64,000 bases of DNA from Bacteroidales bacterium (GCA_017633255.1 JAGBPS010000034.1:25378-89377); one strand, 5' to 3'; shown: positions 52,724 through 61,743, counted from the stretch's first letter. Numbers and translations are program-made. The notes: generated from the letters alone by a model not told the origin.

Positions 52724-53716
52724 TTATTTTTTGTCGGTTTTGCCGTTGTTGGCGGCGGAAGTTTGGGGTTTGCTGATGCTTTCGCGCATCTGGGTATCAG
52801 CCTTGATGTTTTGCAGACGGTAGTAGTCCATCACCCCCAAGTTGCCGTTTCTGAAGGCGTCGGCGAGGGCGAGGGGCACTTCTGCCTCAGCTAAAATAAC
52901 CTTGGCGCGGGCATCCTGGGCCTTGGCTTTCATTTCCTGCTCCAAAGCCACAGCCATGGCGCGGCGCTCCTCAGCCTTGGCCTGGGCAATGTTCTTGTCG
53001 GCATTGGCCTGGTCCATCTGCAGGATAGCACCGATGTTCTTACCAACATCGATATCAGCGATATCAATAGAAAGAATTTCGAAGGCGGTGCCGGAGTCCA
53101 ATCCCTTGGTTAATACAACTTTGGAAATTGAATCCGGATTTTCGAGCACCTGTTTGTGGTTGTCTGCGGAACCGATGGCGGTAACAATACCTTCACCTAC
53201 ACGGGCGATGATGGTCTCTTCACCGGCACCACCCACCAACTGTTTGATGTTGGTACGCACGGTTACTCTGGCCTTGGCAATCAGCTGGATGCCGTTCTTG
53301 GCTACAGCGGCTACAGGAGGTGTGTTGATGACTTTGGGGTTGACAGAAGTCTGGATAGCTTCCAGAATGTTACGGCCTGCCAGGTCGATGGCGGTGGCAG
53401 CCTTGAAATCCAAAGGAATATTGGCTTTCTCTGCGGAGATCAGGGCGTTGACGACGGGACTGATATGACCGCCAGCCAGATAGTGAGCCTCCAACTGGTC
53501 GCGGTTCAGCTTGATGCCGGCTTTCGTGCCGGTAATCAGTGCGTTAACGATAGTTCCAGGGGGGACTTTTCTCCAGCGCATCAGAATCAATTGTACTAAT
53601 GAAACGTGTACACCGTTTACTAAAGCGGTGAACCACAAGCCGATAGGTACCATCCATAAGAAGAAAATCAAAAGGATGACACATGCGACAATAATGATAA
53701 CGGTTAATGGATCCAT
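52724..53716 (-). CDS. floA: Flotillin-like protein FloA
   Basis: 330 residues. The N-terminal membrane hairpin ([35 protein letters not shown]) is followed by the family core [47 protein letters not shown] and VIAR-like [21 protein letters not shown]. An Ala/Glu-rich coiled-coil ([42 protein letters not shown]) comes next. FloA scaffolds membrane microdomains. It is followed by two exported nucleotidase genes and preceded, 7 nt away, by an NfeD gene, its usual partner. Confidence 0.95.
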   Translation of the reverse strand: MDPLTVIIIVACVILLIFFLWMVPIGLWFTALVNGVHVSLVQLILMRWRKVPPGTIVNALITGTKAGIKLNRDQLEAHYLAGGHISPVVNALISAEKANIPLDFKAATAIDLAGRNILEAIQTSVNPKVINTPPVAAVAKNGIQLIAKARVTVRTNIKQLVGGAGEETIIARVGEGIVTAIGSADNHKQVLENPDSISKVVLTKGLDSGTAFEILSIDIADIDVGKNIGAILQMDQANADKNIAQAKAEERRAMAVALEQEMKAKAQDARAKVILAEAEVPLALADAFRNGNLGVMDYYRLQNIKADTQMRESISKPQTSAANNGKTDKK

Positions 53717-53723
53717 AATGTTA

Positions 53724-54185
53724 TTATTTAAGTTTAACGGTAATTTTACTGCCTTCTATTTTTAAGACGATAATCTCGCGGTTCTGGTCAATAAAGTCTT
53801 GTGATGAAAACACTTCCGCGATCTCACCATCAAAACTGGCTTTTCCGCCGGGAGCCAGGCGCGATACAGTTGTCCCTACGCTGCCAACCTTGATTTTAGC
53901 CTCATCCACCTCGTTTACCTTGCTTTCAATCTTAGTGTTGAGCATGAGTTTTTTCCATGTTCGTGACCTCAAAAGGAAGAAGATGCCGACAAGGATGCCT
54001 ATCACAGTGACTATCAGGGTGATATTGCCTGCAAGCACTCCGTATTTGTAGTAGGCCAAACCCACACCGCCGGCGATGATAAGTCCGCTGATGACACCGA
54101 CAATGCCGCCGGGTACAACCAGAAACTCCAGCACCAGGCCAAGAATGCCGATAAGGATAATGGTGATGATGACAGCCCAGTTCAT
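53724..54185 (-). CDS. NfeD-like membrane protein
   Basis: 153 residues with three to four membrane helices ([61 protein letters not shown]). A C-terminal OB-like domain follows ([50 protein letters not shown]), as in NfeD proteins. The serine-protease domain of long NfeD proteins is absent. It lies just upstream of floA in the same transcript, the standard pairing. Confidence 0.92.
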   Translation of the reverse strand: MNWAVIITIILIGILGLVLEFLVVPGGIVGVISGLIIAGGVGLAYYKYGVLAGNITLIVTVIGILVGIFFLLRSRTWKKLMLNTKIESKVNEVDEAKIKVGSVGTTVSRLAPGGKASFDGEIAEVFSSQDFIDQNREIIVLKIEGSKITVKLK

Positions 54186-54209
54186 GTTTTATATTATTTT
54201 GATATAGAA

Positions 54210-55499
54210 TTAGTTGACTTTTACAATGAAGTAGTTCTTTTTGCCTTTCTGCACCAAAATGTACTTGCCGTTCAGCAGCATGTCATTGTTGACAGTGCAA
54301 CTGTCATTGACCTTGTTCTTGTTGATACTCACACCATTGTCTTTCAGCATGCGGCGGGCTTCACCTTTGGAGGGGAAGATGTTGGTATGGTCGGTCAAGA
54401 AATCGACAACACTCACGCCGTTGGCAATAAGGTCACGGGGAACTTCCACCTGTGGCACACCGTCGAACACGGCGAGGAACATACTTTCGGACAGGTTGGC
54501 CAGTCCTTCGGCGGTGCCTTTGCCGAAGAGGATTTCGGAGGCACTGACGGCTGCGTCATAGTCTTCCTGTGAGTGTACACGGACGGTAAGGTCTTTTGCC
54601 AGAGCTTTTTGCAGGATGCGCAAATGCGGAGCGGCTTCGTGCTCTTTCTCCATCGCTTCGATTTCTTCTTTGCTGTACAGGGTGAAGATGCGGATATATT
54701 TCTTGCTGTCCTCGTCGCTGCAGTTGATCCAGAACTGGTAGAAGGTGTAAGGTGAAGTCTTTTCGGGGTCGAGCCAAATGTTGCCTTTTTCTGTCTTGCC
54801 GAATTTGCCGCCGTCGGCCTTGGTGATGAGCGGGCAGGTGAGGGCGAAAGCCTCGCCGTTGGTCTTGCGGCGGATCAGCTCGGTGCCGGTGGTGATGTTG
54901 CCCCACTGGTCGCTGCCACCCATCTGTAACTTGCAGTTATAGTGCTGGTTCAGATACAGGAAGTCATAGCCTTGTACCAACTGGTACGAGAATTCGGTGA
55001 AGGACATGCCGTCGCCTTCGCCGTTGAAGCGCTTCTTGACAGAATCCTTGGCCATCATGTAGTTGACGGTGATGTGCTTGCCGATGTCACGGATGAAGTC
55101 GAGGAAGGAGAACTGGCTCATCCAGTCGTAGTTGTTGACGAGCACTGCGGCATTGCCACCAGTTTTTTCAAAGTCGAGGAATTTCTCCAACTGCTTCCGG
55201 ATGCAGGCCTGGTTATGACGCAAAGTGTCGGAATCCAGCAGGTTACGCTCCTGTGATTTGCCGGAGGGGTCGCCGATCATGCCGGTGGCGCCACCGAGCA
55301 ACACGATGGGTCTGTGGCCGCATTCCTGGAAGTGCTTCAGCAGCATCACGCCCACCAAATGTCCGATATGCAGTGAGTCCGCTGTCGGGTCGATGCCGAC
55401 GTAGGCGGTGGTCATTTCTTTCGCTAATTGTTCTTCTGTGCCGGGCATCATGTCATGAATCATCCCGCGCCATTTCATCTCTTCAATAAAGTTTGCCAT
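54210..55499 (-). CDS. tyrS: Tyrosyl-tRNA synthetase
   Basis: 429 residues. The class I signature is [26 protein letters not shown] (HIGH at about 42-45). The tyrosine pocket is [35 protein letters not shown], and the KMSKS-like loop is [18 protein letters not shown]-terminal S4-like RNA-binding domain follows ([20 protein letters not shown]). It charges tRNA-Tyr. It precedes the nfeD-floA genes by 24 nt and lies downstream of a heptad-repeat array. Confidence 0.98.
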   Translation of the reverse strand: MANFIEEMKWRGMIHDMMPGTEEQLAKEMTTAYVGIDPTADSLHIGHLVGVMLLKHFQECGHRPIVLLGGATGMIGDPSGKSQERNLLDSDTLRHNQACIRKQLEKFLDFEKTGGNAAVLVNNYDWMSQFSFLDFIRDIGKHITVNYMMAKDSVKKRFNGEGDGMSFTEFSYQLVQGYDFLYLNQHYNCKLQMGGSDQWGNITTGTELIRRKTNGEAFALTCPLITKADGGKFGKTEKGNIWLDPEKTSPYTFYQFWINCSDEDSKKYIRIFTLYSKEEIEAMEKEHEAAPHLRILQKALAKDLTVRVHSQEDYDAAVSASEILFGKGTAEGLANLSESMFLAVFDGVPQVEVPRDLIANGVSVVDFLTDHTNIFPSKGEARRMLKDNGVSINKNKVNDSCTVNNDMLLNGKYILVQKGKKNYFIVKVN

Positions 55500-55529
55500 T
55501 TTTTTATTCGGTTAGTGTTTAGTGTTTAA

Positions 55530-55650
55530 TGTTTGGGGTTTAAGGGTTAGGAGGTTAGGAGGGGGAGTGGGCTGTGAGCTATGAGCTATGAGCTGTGGGT
55601 TATGAGTTTTCAGTTTTCAGTTTTCAATTTTCAATTGTCAACTGTTAATT
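55530..55650 (-). repeat. Heptanucleotide tandem repeats between the DUF4878-like gene and tyrS
   Basis: Minus-strand units are GAATTAA, CAGTTGA, CAATTGA, AAATTGA, AAACTGA (twice), AAACTCA, TAACCCA, CAGCTCA and TAGCTCA (twice), then CT-rich repeats. The TAA stop of the upstream gene is in the first unit. The array drifts from TTGA to CTCA units while keeping the 7-nt period. Confidence 0.8.
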
Positions 55651-56085
55651 CTGAACTTTCTTAATCTGTTCTTGTATTCTTTCCTTCTTCTCGCTCTCGT
55701 TTTCGCGTAGGGTCACGTACCACTTGCCGTCTCTTTTCACCACTTTAGTGCTGCTGTTGCTGTTTTTGCCGTTGCAAAGGGTGAGAATGCACTTGCAGAT
55801 TGCGGTGGAGTCGCTGATTTCCCGAACGGTGATTTCCCCCATGCCAATATGGTCACAGCCTTTGAAATTTTCGGGTGGGAAAGCCTGCTGGTAGAAGTTG
55901 ATGATGGGGATGGACTCGGGAGTGACGTATTGCTTGGCTTCCTCGAAATTGCCAGAGTACAGGCTCTCCGCAAAGGCTTTAGTGATGCTTTTGGGAGAAT
56001 GGTAGGGGTTTTTGCTGTGGTCACAACTTGTTCCCAACAGGAAAAACGCCATGCAGATAAGGGCAAGTTTGATATATTTCTTCAT
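55645..56085 (-). CDS. DUF4878-like lipoprotein
   Basis: 146 residues. The lipoprotein signal is MKKYIKLALICMAFFLLGTSC (Cys21). The mature part (SITKAFAESLYSGNFEEAKQYVTPESIPIINFYQ ... CKCILTLCNGKNSNSSTKVVKRDGKWYVTLRENES) has the NTF2-like shape of DUF4878 proteins: a helix pair followed by a beta-sheet ending in the DGKWYV strand. Function unknown, probably envelope-anchored. A minus-strand TATCTTTG box lies at 56112-56119, 27 nt before the start. The last two codons and the stop lie in a heptad array. Confidence 0.75.
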   Translation of the reverse strand: MKKYIKLALICMAFFLLGTSCDHSKNPYHSPKSITKAFAESLYSGNFEEAKQYVTPESIPIINFYQQAFPPENFKGCDHIGMGEITVREISDSTAICKCILTLCNGKNSNSSTKVVKRDGKWYVTLRENESEKKERIQEQIKKVQN

Positions 56086-56111
56086 GCGTCTAAAATATTG
56101 AATACATTCTG

Positions 56112-56119
56112 CAAAGATA
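56112..56119 (-). promoter_or_regulatory. TAnnTTTG box of the DUF4878-like gene
   Basis: Minus strand TATCTTTG followed by C, 27 nt before the start codon. No clear TTTG partner is visible. Confidence 0.45.
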
Positions 56120-56153
56120 CAAAATATTTTAATATGGTATGCAGATGTCTTTG

Positions 56154-56735
56154 TTAATTATGAGCAAAATTTCGTGGGGTCTTAAGCCAGTGCAGATAGT
56201 CGTTGCCGAGATTGCGTACCGCCGTCTCCCACACTTTGTTGCTGGGCGTGTCGAAAACCAATTCGGGGGTGGCGGCGCCGATAACCCACATCTTGTTCGC
56301 CAGTTCTCCTTCCAACTGCCCCGGCGACCAGCCCGAATAGCCTACAAAAAAGCGGTATTTCATGCTGGGAATGGCCTGATGCTCAATCAGGGAAATCAGC
56401 ACTTCGTCAGAGCCGACATAGATGCCGGGCAGCAACTTGGAGGCAGCTTTGGAGTTCTCAAAATTGTGGATACAGAAGATGCCGTCGGGCATCACGGGAC
56501 CTCCAATGTACAGCTTGTCATCGACTTTGATTTCACTCACTACCTTGCGCACCGACAGGCGCGAGGCTTTGTTCAGTACCAGCCCGGCACACGATTGCTT
56601 GTCGTAGTCCGTCAGCAGCACTACCGTCCGGTTGAAAAACGGGTCGTTGTAAAACGGCACGGAAATCAGAATCCGTCCCGCTGTCAACGAGAATTCGGTG
56701 GGCTTCACCTCTAAAAAATTCTCAACCGTATCCAT
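56154..56735 (-). CDS. YqgE/AlgH family protein
   Basis: 193 residues. Family hallmarks are AGRILISVPFYNDPFFNRTVVLLTDYDKQSCAGLVLNKASRL, LYIGGPVMPDGIFCIHN, YVGSDEVLISLI and RFFVGYSGWSPGQLEGELANKMWVIG. The family is widespread but its function is not firmly known; a regulatory role was proposed for Pseudomonas AlgH. It is divergent from the murL gene. Its probable -7-like box (56773-56780) overlaps the beginning of the murL reading frame. Confidence 0.93.
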   Translation of the reverse strand: MDTVENFLEVKPTEFSLTAGRILISVPFYNDPFFNRTVVLLTDYDKQSCAGLVLNKASRLSVRKVVSEIKVDDKLYIGGPVMPDGIFCIHNFENSKAASKLLPGIYVGSDEVLISLIEHQAIPSMKYRFFVGYSGWSPGQLEGELANKMWVIGAATPELVFDTPSNKVWETAVRNLGNDYLHWLKTPRNFAHN

Positions 56736-56769
56736 GAAATTTTTTGTATTTGTGTCGGATAATTCAGAA

Positions 56770-58068
56770 ATGCAAAGATACGAAAATTTATCATATTACC
56801 AAGGAATGATGAAGAGAAGCTACGAACAATTGCGACAGGAGTTTCCTGTGTTTGAATACCAAGCTTTTGATTTTTCAATAGCGGAGGCGGAAATCAAAAT
56901 GCAATTCCATTTTGCGACAGGTGGGTATGAGTTCCATCCTAAAATGAAACTTTCCTTAGGGAAATATGCGATTGCGCCGCTTCGGGAAGAGGAGGTCCAG
57001 GGAATTGTTTTCCAAATCGGCATGATTGAACTCATCAGTTATTGGAAATGCACCTGCTCGCCAACAGTGCTGGTCAAGCCGTATCAGCTGGACGAGGCCA
57101 TGCGGTCATGGTGGAAGAAGTTGTATTTCAATGGTTTGGGGGAATTTTTCTATCAGAATAAAATACAGGCGTCTGAAGAGGATTTTATGAGTTTTGGTTT
57201 TGCGCAGGATAGTCCGTCCGCTTCCGAATTGAAATATCCTCATGTAGATGATAATCAGCGGGTTATTGTGCCTATCGGTGGTGGCAAGGATTCGGTGGTC
57301 ACCCTGGAGGCACTGCGCAAAGAACGCCAGGTCATACCTTTCATCATCAATCCTCGTGGTGCCACGGTGGACTGTGCCCGCATAGCAGGCTTCCCTGCCG
57401 AAGAGGATAGGGTGGTGCTGAAGCGCGAAATCGATCCGCAGTTGCTGGAGCTCAACAAACAAGGTTTCCTGAATGGCCATACGCCGTTTTCTGCCATGCT
57501 CAGTTTCTACACTTTGCTGGTGAGCTACGGCACCGCTACCCGTGACGTGGCCCTCTCCAATGAGTCGAGCGCCAATGAGCCGACCATTCCCGGAACGAAG
57601 ATTAACCATCAGTATTCCAAGTCGTTGGAGTACGAGGAGGATTTCCGCTGGTATGTTCGCACTTTCCTCAACGACTGCAACCATTACTATAGTTATCTGC
57701 GTCCCTATACCGAGTTGCAGATTGCCGAGATGTTCGCCCGTCATCCGCAGTATTTTCCGGTGTTCAAGAGCTGCAATGCCGGTAGCAAGGAGAACAAATG
57801 GTGCTGCAACTGCTCCAAGTGTCTTTTTGCGTATATCATTTTATCTCCGTTTATCGATAACGACACAATGGTCGGCATTTTCGGGGAGGACTTGCTGGAC
57901 AAGGCGGAGCTGATGCAGTATTTCGACGAGCTTTGTGGCATCGCCCCCAACAAGCCTTTCGAGTGTGTGGGCACTATCGACGAGGTGAACAAGGCTTTGC
58001 GGATGATCCGTGAGTCGCGCAAAGGGAAGCTGCTGATGCAACATTACGAGGAATTTGCCATACATTGA
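56770..58068 (+). CDS. murL: MurL-type UDP-MurNAc-L-Ala-L-Glu epimerase
   Basis: 432 residues from the ATG at 56770. Earlier ATGs (56698, 56734) would overlap the divergent yqgE start, and a Met at 56806 is also possible. The motifs are those I know from Xanthomonas MurL: LYFNGLGEFFYQNKI, PIGGGKDSVVTLEALR (PP-loop-like GGGKDS at ~170-175), LELNKQGFLNGHTPFSA, SNESSANEPTIPGTKINHQYSKSLEYE, YYSYLRPYTELQIAEMFARH, a CCNCSKC cluster at ~346-352, VGIFGEDLLD and KPFECVG. MurL epimerises the terminal L-Glu of UDP-MurNAc-L-Ala-L-Glu to D-Glu with ATP, working after a MurD2 ligase that adds L-Glu. No MurD2 or MurI gene lies in the window. The family call rests on remembered motifs, not on an alignment. 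Confidence 0.8.
   Translation: MQRYENLSYYQGMMKRSYEQLRQEFPVFEYQAFDFSIAEAEIKMQFHFATGGYEFHPKMKLSLGKYAIAPLREEEVQGIVFQIGMIELISYWKCTCSPTVLVKPYQLDEAMRSWWKKLYFNGLGEFFYQNKIQASEEDFMSFGFAQDSPSASELKYPHVDDNQRVIVPIGGGKDSVVTLEALRKERQVIPFIINPRGATVDCARIAGFPAEEDRVVLKREIDPQLLELNKQGFLNGHTPFSAMLSFYTLLVSYGTATRDVALSNESSANEPTIPGTKINHQYSKSLEYEEDFRWYVRTFLNDCNHYYSYLRPYTELQIAEMFARHPQYFPVFKSCNAGSKENKWCCNCSKCLFAYIILSPFIDNDTMVGIFGEDLLDKAELMQYFDELCGIAPNKPFECVGTIDEVNKALRMIRESRKGKLLMQHYEEFAIH
56773..56780 (-). promoter_or_regulatory. TAnnTTTG box of the YqgE gene
   Basis: Minus strand TATCTTTG followed by C, 38 nt before the yqgE start. A CTTG (56800-56803) sits 19 nt upstream. It overlaps the start of the murL frame, so the real murL start may be the later Met at 56806. 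Confidence 0.45.
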
Positions 58069-58180
58069 AATCAGGCTTTTTCGACGCCATTAACATACTG
58101 CTTCTGATTAGTCTGAAAAAAGTTTTGTGGAAATTTGAAATGGATAATCCAATTAATAACTAACTAAATATCACAAAATT

Positions 58181-59023
58181 ATGGAATCAAAAGGTTTTAT
58201 GAGTGTGCAGTCCCTTTGGGATTCGCTGGGTGAATTTACACATGACGTGTTGTTCAAGGAAGTGCCCAAAATCATTATCGCCCTGATTGTTTTATGGATA
58301 GGTTTAAAACTTATCAAATTGATTGTCAAGGCGATGAAGAAGATGCTGGATCGTCGTAACGTGGAAGTGTCTCTGCAGTCGTTTTTGTTGTCAATGACGG
58401 ACATTGCTTTGAAAGTGATGGTGGTGATTGCGGTGCTGGGTATGGTCGGCATTCAAACCACCTCGTTTATCGCAGTACTGGGTGCCGCTGGTCTGGCTGT
58501 GGGTATGGCTTTGCAGGGCACTTTGCAGAATTTCGCCGGTGGCGTGATCATTCTTTTGCTTAAACCCTTCAAGGTGGGTGATTACATTGATTCCGCTGGT
58601 GTACAGGGCACGGTTAAGCATATCCAGATTTTCAACACAATCGTGGAAACCCCTGACAAGAAAATGGTGATTGCCCCGAATACCGATTTGGCCACCAAGA
58701 CGCTGGTGAACTATTCCCGCTCCGAAAACCGCCGTGTGGACATCAAGGTGGGTATCGCTTACGGTGAATCCGTTGATAGCGCCCGCGCCGCTCTGCTGGA
58801 ACTGGCGAAGTCATATTCCAAAGTCATCGAAGAACCCGCTCCGATGGTGGTGGTGACCGCTTTGGCCGACAGCGCAGTCAGCCTCGAATTGCGTGTCTGG
58901 GTTAAGAATGCCGATTACTGGGATACTTTCTTCTATCTGAACCAGGCGGTTTATGACAAGCTCAACGCCGTCGGCATCTCCATCCCCTTCAACCAGATGG
59001 ATGTACATATTATTAATAAATGA
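58181..59023 (+). CDS. Small-conductance mechanosensitive channel (MscS family)
   Basis: 280 residues. Three membrane helices fit MscS: IIIALIVLWIGLKLIKLIV, SMTDIALKVMVVIAVLGMVG and the pore helix TSFIAVLGAAGLAVGMALQGTLQNFAGGVIILLLKPFKVGDYI. The soluble beta domain follows (GTVKHIQIFNTIVETPDKKMVIAPNTDLATKTLVNYSRSENRRVDIKVGIAYGESV). It opens under membrane tension to release solutes. It is followed by a hairpin-rich gap. Confidence 0.95.
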   Translation: MESKGFMSVQSLWDSLGEFTHDVLFKEVPKIIIALIVLWIGLKLIKLIVKAMKKMLDRRNVEVSLQSFLLSMTDIALKVMVVIAVLGMVGIQTTSFIAVLGAAGLAVGMALQGTLQNFAGGVIILLLKPFKVGDYIDSAGVQGTVKHIQIFNTIVETPDKKMVIAPNTDLATKTLVNYSRSENRRVDIKVGIAYGESVDSARAALLELAKSYSKVIEEPAPMVVVTALADSAVSLELRVWVKNADYWDTFFYLNQAVYDKLNAVGISIPFNQMDVHIINK

Positions 59024-59060
59024 TAATTCCTTAAATGCCTCGAAGAGGCATCATCTCAAT

Positions 59061-59084
59061 AACCCCAGACGTAAGTCTGGGGTT
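59061..59084 (+). repeat. CCCCAGAC hairpin, extended copy
   Basis: A 10-bp perfect stem AACCCCAGAC/GTCTGGGGTT with 4-nt loop GTAA, preceded by CTCAAT. It belongs to the same family as 44428-44459 and 44516-44535. Confidence 0.85.
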
Positions 59085-59263
59085 GTGGACACTCCAGACT
59101 CGTCTCTCAGAGCCTCGAAGAGGCGACACCTCGCCAGACTCAAGATAGACGGGTCTCGTGCTGTTAAGACCCATACCCATTCCGTGGGGGGGCTAAGATT
59201 TGACCTCTTCGATGTTGTGATTGGAGATGTGAGTCGCCTACATTCTGTTAAAAAATCAAATTT

Positions 59264-59305
59264 AAATTAATCGGATTGCATATTTTTGTGCAATCCGATT
59301 AATTT
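59264..59305. promoter_or_regulatory. 17-bp perfect inverted repeat upstream of the arginine decarboxylase
   Basis: AAATTAATCGGATTGCA (59264-59280) and TGCAATCCGATTAATTT (59289-59305) pair perfectly. The 8-nt loop is TATTTTTG, itself a perfect -7 box. A second box TACTTTTG lies at 59312-59319, 31 nt before the start codon at 59351. It could be an operator, an RNA regulatory stem or a bidirectional terminator. Confidence 0.7.
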
Positions 59306-59350
59306 ATTTTGTACTTTTGCCGTCTCAATCATTAAAAAATTGAAAAGACT

Positions 59351-60796
59351 ATGAGAACCAAGTACATTGATCTGATTTCGCAGACTTACGAATTTCCGCA
59401 GGAGGAGTTTAAGGTTGAAGATAATGAATTGATATTCAATACTGTTCCTTTGATGGATATTATCAAGCAGTATGGTACGCCGCTGAAAATCACCTACCTT
59501 CCCAAGATTTCTCAGAATATCCAGAAAGCCAGAAGATGGTTCAATGTGGCTATCGCGAAGTCCGATTACCAGGGTGATTATCACTATTGCTATTGTACAA
59601 AAAGCTCTCATTTTGAGTTTATGTTGTCCGAAGTGTTGAAAAATGATGTGCATTTGGAGACTTCTTCCGCCTTCGATTTGAACTTGGTGGAGACTTTGCA
59701 CGACATGGGACAGTTCGAGAAGGACAATTATATTATATGTAATGGCTGCAAGAAGATGCAGTATATTGACAACATCTCTATGATGTTGGATAAGGGTTTT
59801 ACGAATATTATTCCAGTTTTGGATAGTAAACATGAGTTCAATTTGTTGGATGCGAATCTGAATTCCAAGTGCAAATTGGGTATCAGAATCGCTGCTGAAG
59901 AGGAACCGAGATTTGAGTTCTATACCTCCCGCTTGGGTATCCGATACAATGATATCATTCCGTTCTATGAAAGCAAAATCAAGAAGAATCCGAAGTTTGA
60001 ACTGAAGATGTTGCACTTCTTTATCAATACCGGTATTCAGGATACGGCCTATTATTGGAATGAGTTGACGAAGTGTGTGAACCTGTATTGCGATTTGAAG
60101 AAGCTGTGCCCTGAGTTGGATTCATTAAATATTGGTGGTGGTTTCCCGATTAAAAACTCTTTGGGTTTTGAATACGATTATGAGTACATGGCCGAAGAGA
60201 TTGTGTCGCAGATCAAGCAGATTTGTGATCGTGAGGGAGTGCGTGAACCGGATATTTTTACCGAGTTTGGTTCTTATACAGTGGGTGAATCCAGTGCGGT
60301 TCTGTTTTCTATTCTGCAGCAGAAGAGACAGAATGACCGTGAGCTGTGGAATATGATTGACAGCTCCTTTATGACCACCTTGCCTGACACTTGGGCTATT
60401 AATCAGCAGTTTATCATTCTCGCCATCAATCATTGGGATCGTGAATACGAACGTGTTTTCCTGGGTGGACTGACCTGTGACAGTCACGATTATTATAACT
60501 CGGAAGCGCATCTGAATGCGGTGTTCTTGCCGAAGATTCATCAGACAGCCGACTCAAATTTCGAGGGAACAAGCAAACCGACTGAAATTAATTATGATGA
60601 AGATCCCCAATATATCGGTCTCTTCCATACGGGTGCTTATCAGGAGGCGGTCGGTGGTTATGGTGGCATCCAGCATTGTATGCTGCCGGCTCCTAAACAT
60701 ATTATTATATATAGGGATGAGGACGGAGAACTCTGCACCAAGCTCTTTGCCAAGGAGCAGAGTTATAAATCCATGTTGAAGATTTTGGGTTACTAA
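59351..60796 (+). CDS. Arginine decarboxylase (fold III, ODC/DAPDC family)
   Basis: 481 residues. The alanine-racemase-type barrel has the cofactor lysine in YCYCTKSSHFEF (Lys84), ETSSAFDLNLVETL, INTGIQDTAYYW, the phosphate-binding LNIGGGFPIKN, FTEFGSYTVGESSAVLFSI, and the second active-site part FLGGLTCDSHDYY with LFHTGAYQEAVGGYGG. The length and sequence fit the Bacteroidota arginine decarboxylase used for polyamine synthesis. Diaminopimelate or carboxynorspermidine decarboxylase is less likely. A 17-bp inverted repeat lies just upstream and may control it. It appears to be transcribed alone. Confidence 0.82.
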   Translation: MRTKYIDLISQTYEFPQEEFKVEDNELIFNTVPLMDIIKQYGTPLKITYLPKISQNIQKARRWFNVAIAKSDYQGDYHYCYCTKSSHFEFMLSEVLKNDVHLETSSAFDLNLVETLHDMGQFEKDNYIICNGCKKMQYIDNISMMLDKGFTNIIPVLDSKHEFNLLDANLNSKCKLGIRIAAEEEPRFEFYTSRLGIRYNDIIPFYESKIKKNPKFELKMLHFFINTGIQDTAYYWNELTKCVNLYCDLKKLCPELDSLNIGGGFPIKNSLGFEYDYEYMAEEIVSQIKQICDREGVREPDIFTEFGSYTVGESSAVLFSILQQKRQNDRELWNMIDSSFMTTLPDTWAINQQFIILAINHWDREYERVFLGGLTCDSHDYYNSEAHLNAVFLPKIHQTADSNFEGTSKPTEINYDEDPQYIGLFHTGAYQEAVGGYGGIQHCMLPAPKHIIIYRDEDGELCTKLFAKEQSYKSMLKILGY

Positions 60797-60876
60797 AATA
60801 GATTCATTTCATCATTTCTTTTTACGAAGAGAGCCTCATGACAGGTTTGAGATGCGATTTGTCCTGCCAGTGCTTT

Positions 60877-61743
60877 TTAGTTTTGCCGGAAATGGGCGGG
60901 TGAGACACCTTTGAGGCGCTTGAACCATTTGCCGAAGGCGGATTGGTCGTCGAAACCTAATCGGGCAGCGATGGTTTTGACGGACAGCTTTCCCTGTCGC
61001 AACATACGGGTGGCGTCACGCATCAGGTAGTGGTCGATCCACCAGCCGGCGGGGTGCCTTGTGGCTCGCTTGACACTCTCACTAAGGTACTTGGGTGCCA
61101 CGCACAGTTCGCTGGCATACCATGCTACCCGGTGCTGCTGCACGTAACATTCATCCAAAAGGGCGGTGAAACGCATGGTCAGCAGCTCATTGCGTTTGGT
61201 GTCCTGCTCGCCTTGGGCATTTTCGCGCAAGCGCAAGGGAGCCAGCAAATGAAAGCCGATATGGAGCAGCATGGCGTTGATGTCCAGTAGTTGCTCCGCT
61301 TGCGGATGCCGCAGCACGTCGCACTGCAGCAGCAAGATGTCGTCCAGAATGCGCATTTCGGCGGGAGTGTATTGCAGTACGGGGTTGCTTTGGAGCGCCG
61401 CATAAATGGTGAATTCGTTGCTTAAGCGGATTCTCTGCACCAGACGTGTCGATAAGAGATAGACGACACAGTCAGCCTCGGGGTCAAATTCGTTGAAATG
61501 CACATGCTGCTTCGGCAAAATGGCAATCGATGCGGGGGCATTTGCCCGGTAGTTTGTTCCGTCCATCGTGCCACACACAAAACCATTACGCACCACAATG
61601 AAAGTAAAGTATTCCGGTTGCTGGAAGTCCAGTTTTTTCTTGGGCATTTCCGGATGCAGGAGCAGAATGAATTCGTCACCGTTATGCAGTATTTTGGCGG
61701 GTGGGGCATAGTCGGGAAACATACGGATGAAAGGAGGATTCAT
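60877..61743 (-). CDS. AraC-family transcriptional regulator
   Basis: 288 residues. The N-terminal half (1-180) resembles a cupin-type sensing domain (GDEFILLLHPEMP, ASIAILPKQHVHFNEFDPEADCVVYLLS). The C-terminal half holds two helix-turn-helix units: AWYASELCVAPKYLSESVKRATRHPAGWWIDHYL, and LSVKTIAARLGFDDQSAFGKWFKRLKGVSPAHFRQ, which matches the AraC signature. It is divergent from the secreted glycosidase gene. Direct repeats suited to an AraC dimer lie between them, and a 10-nt direct repeat (GGTCAAAATT at 61754 and 61767) lies in its own leader. A minus-strand TAATTTTG box is at 61782-61789. Confidence 0.9.
   Translation of the reverse strand: MNPPFIRMFPDYAPPAKILHNGDEFILLLHPEMPKKKLDFQQPEYFTFIVVRNGFVCGTMDGTNYRANAPASIAILPKQHVHFNEFDPEADCVVYLLSTRLVQRIRLSNEFTIYAALQSNPVLQYTPAEMRILDDILLLQCDVLRHPQAEQLLDINAMLLHIGFHLLAPLRLRENAQGEQDTKRNELLTMRFTALLDECYVQQHRVAWYASELCVAPKYLSESVKRATRHPAGWWIDHYLMRDATRMLRQGKLSVKTIAARLGFDDQSAFGKWFKRLKGVSPAHFRQN

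Larger units (their letters stand above)
59024..59350. other. Hairpin-rich intergenic region
   Basis: 327 nt without a gene. Stems are TGCCTC-GAA-GAGGCA (59036-59050), AACCCCAGAC/GTCTGGGGTT (59061-59084), GCCTC-GAA-GAGGC (59112-59124) and the 17-bp inverted repeat at 59264-59305. The CCTC-GAA-GAGG type also occurs at 49920-49934. Confidence 0.75.
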
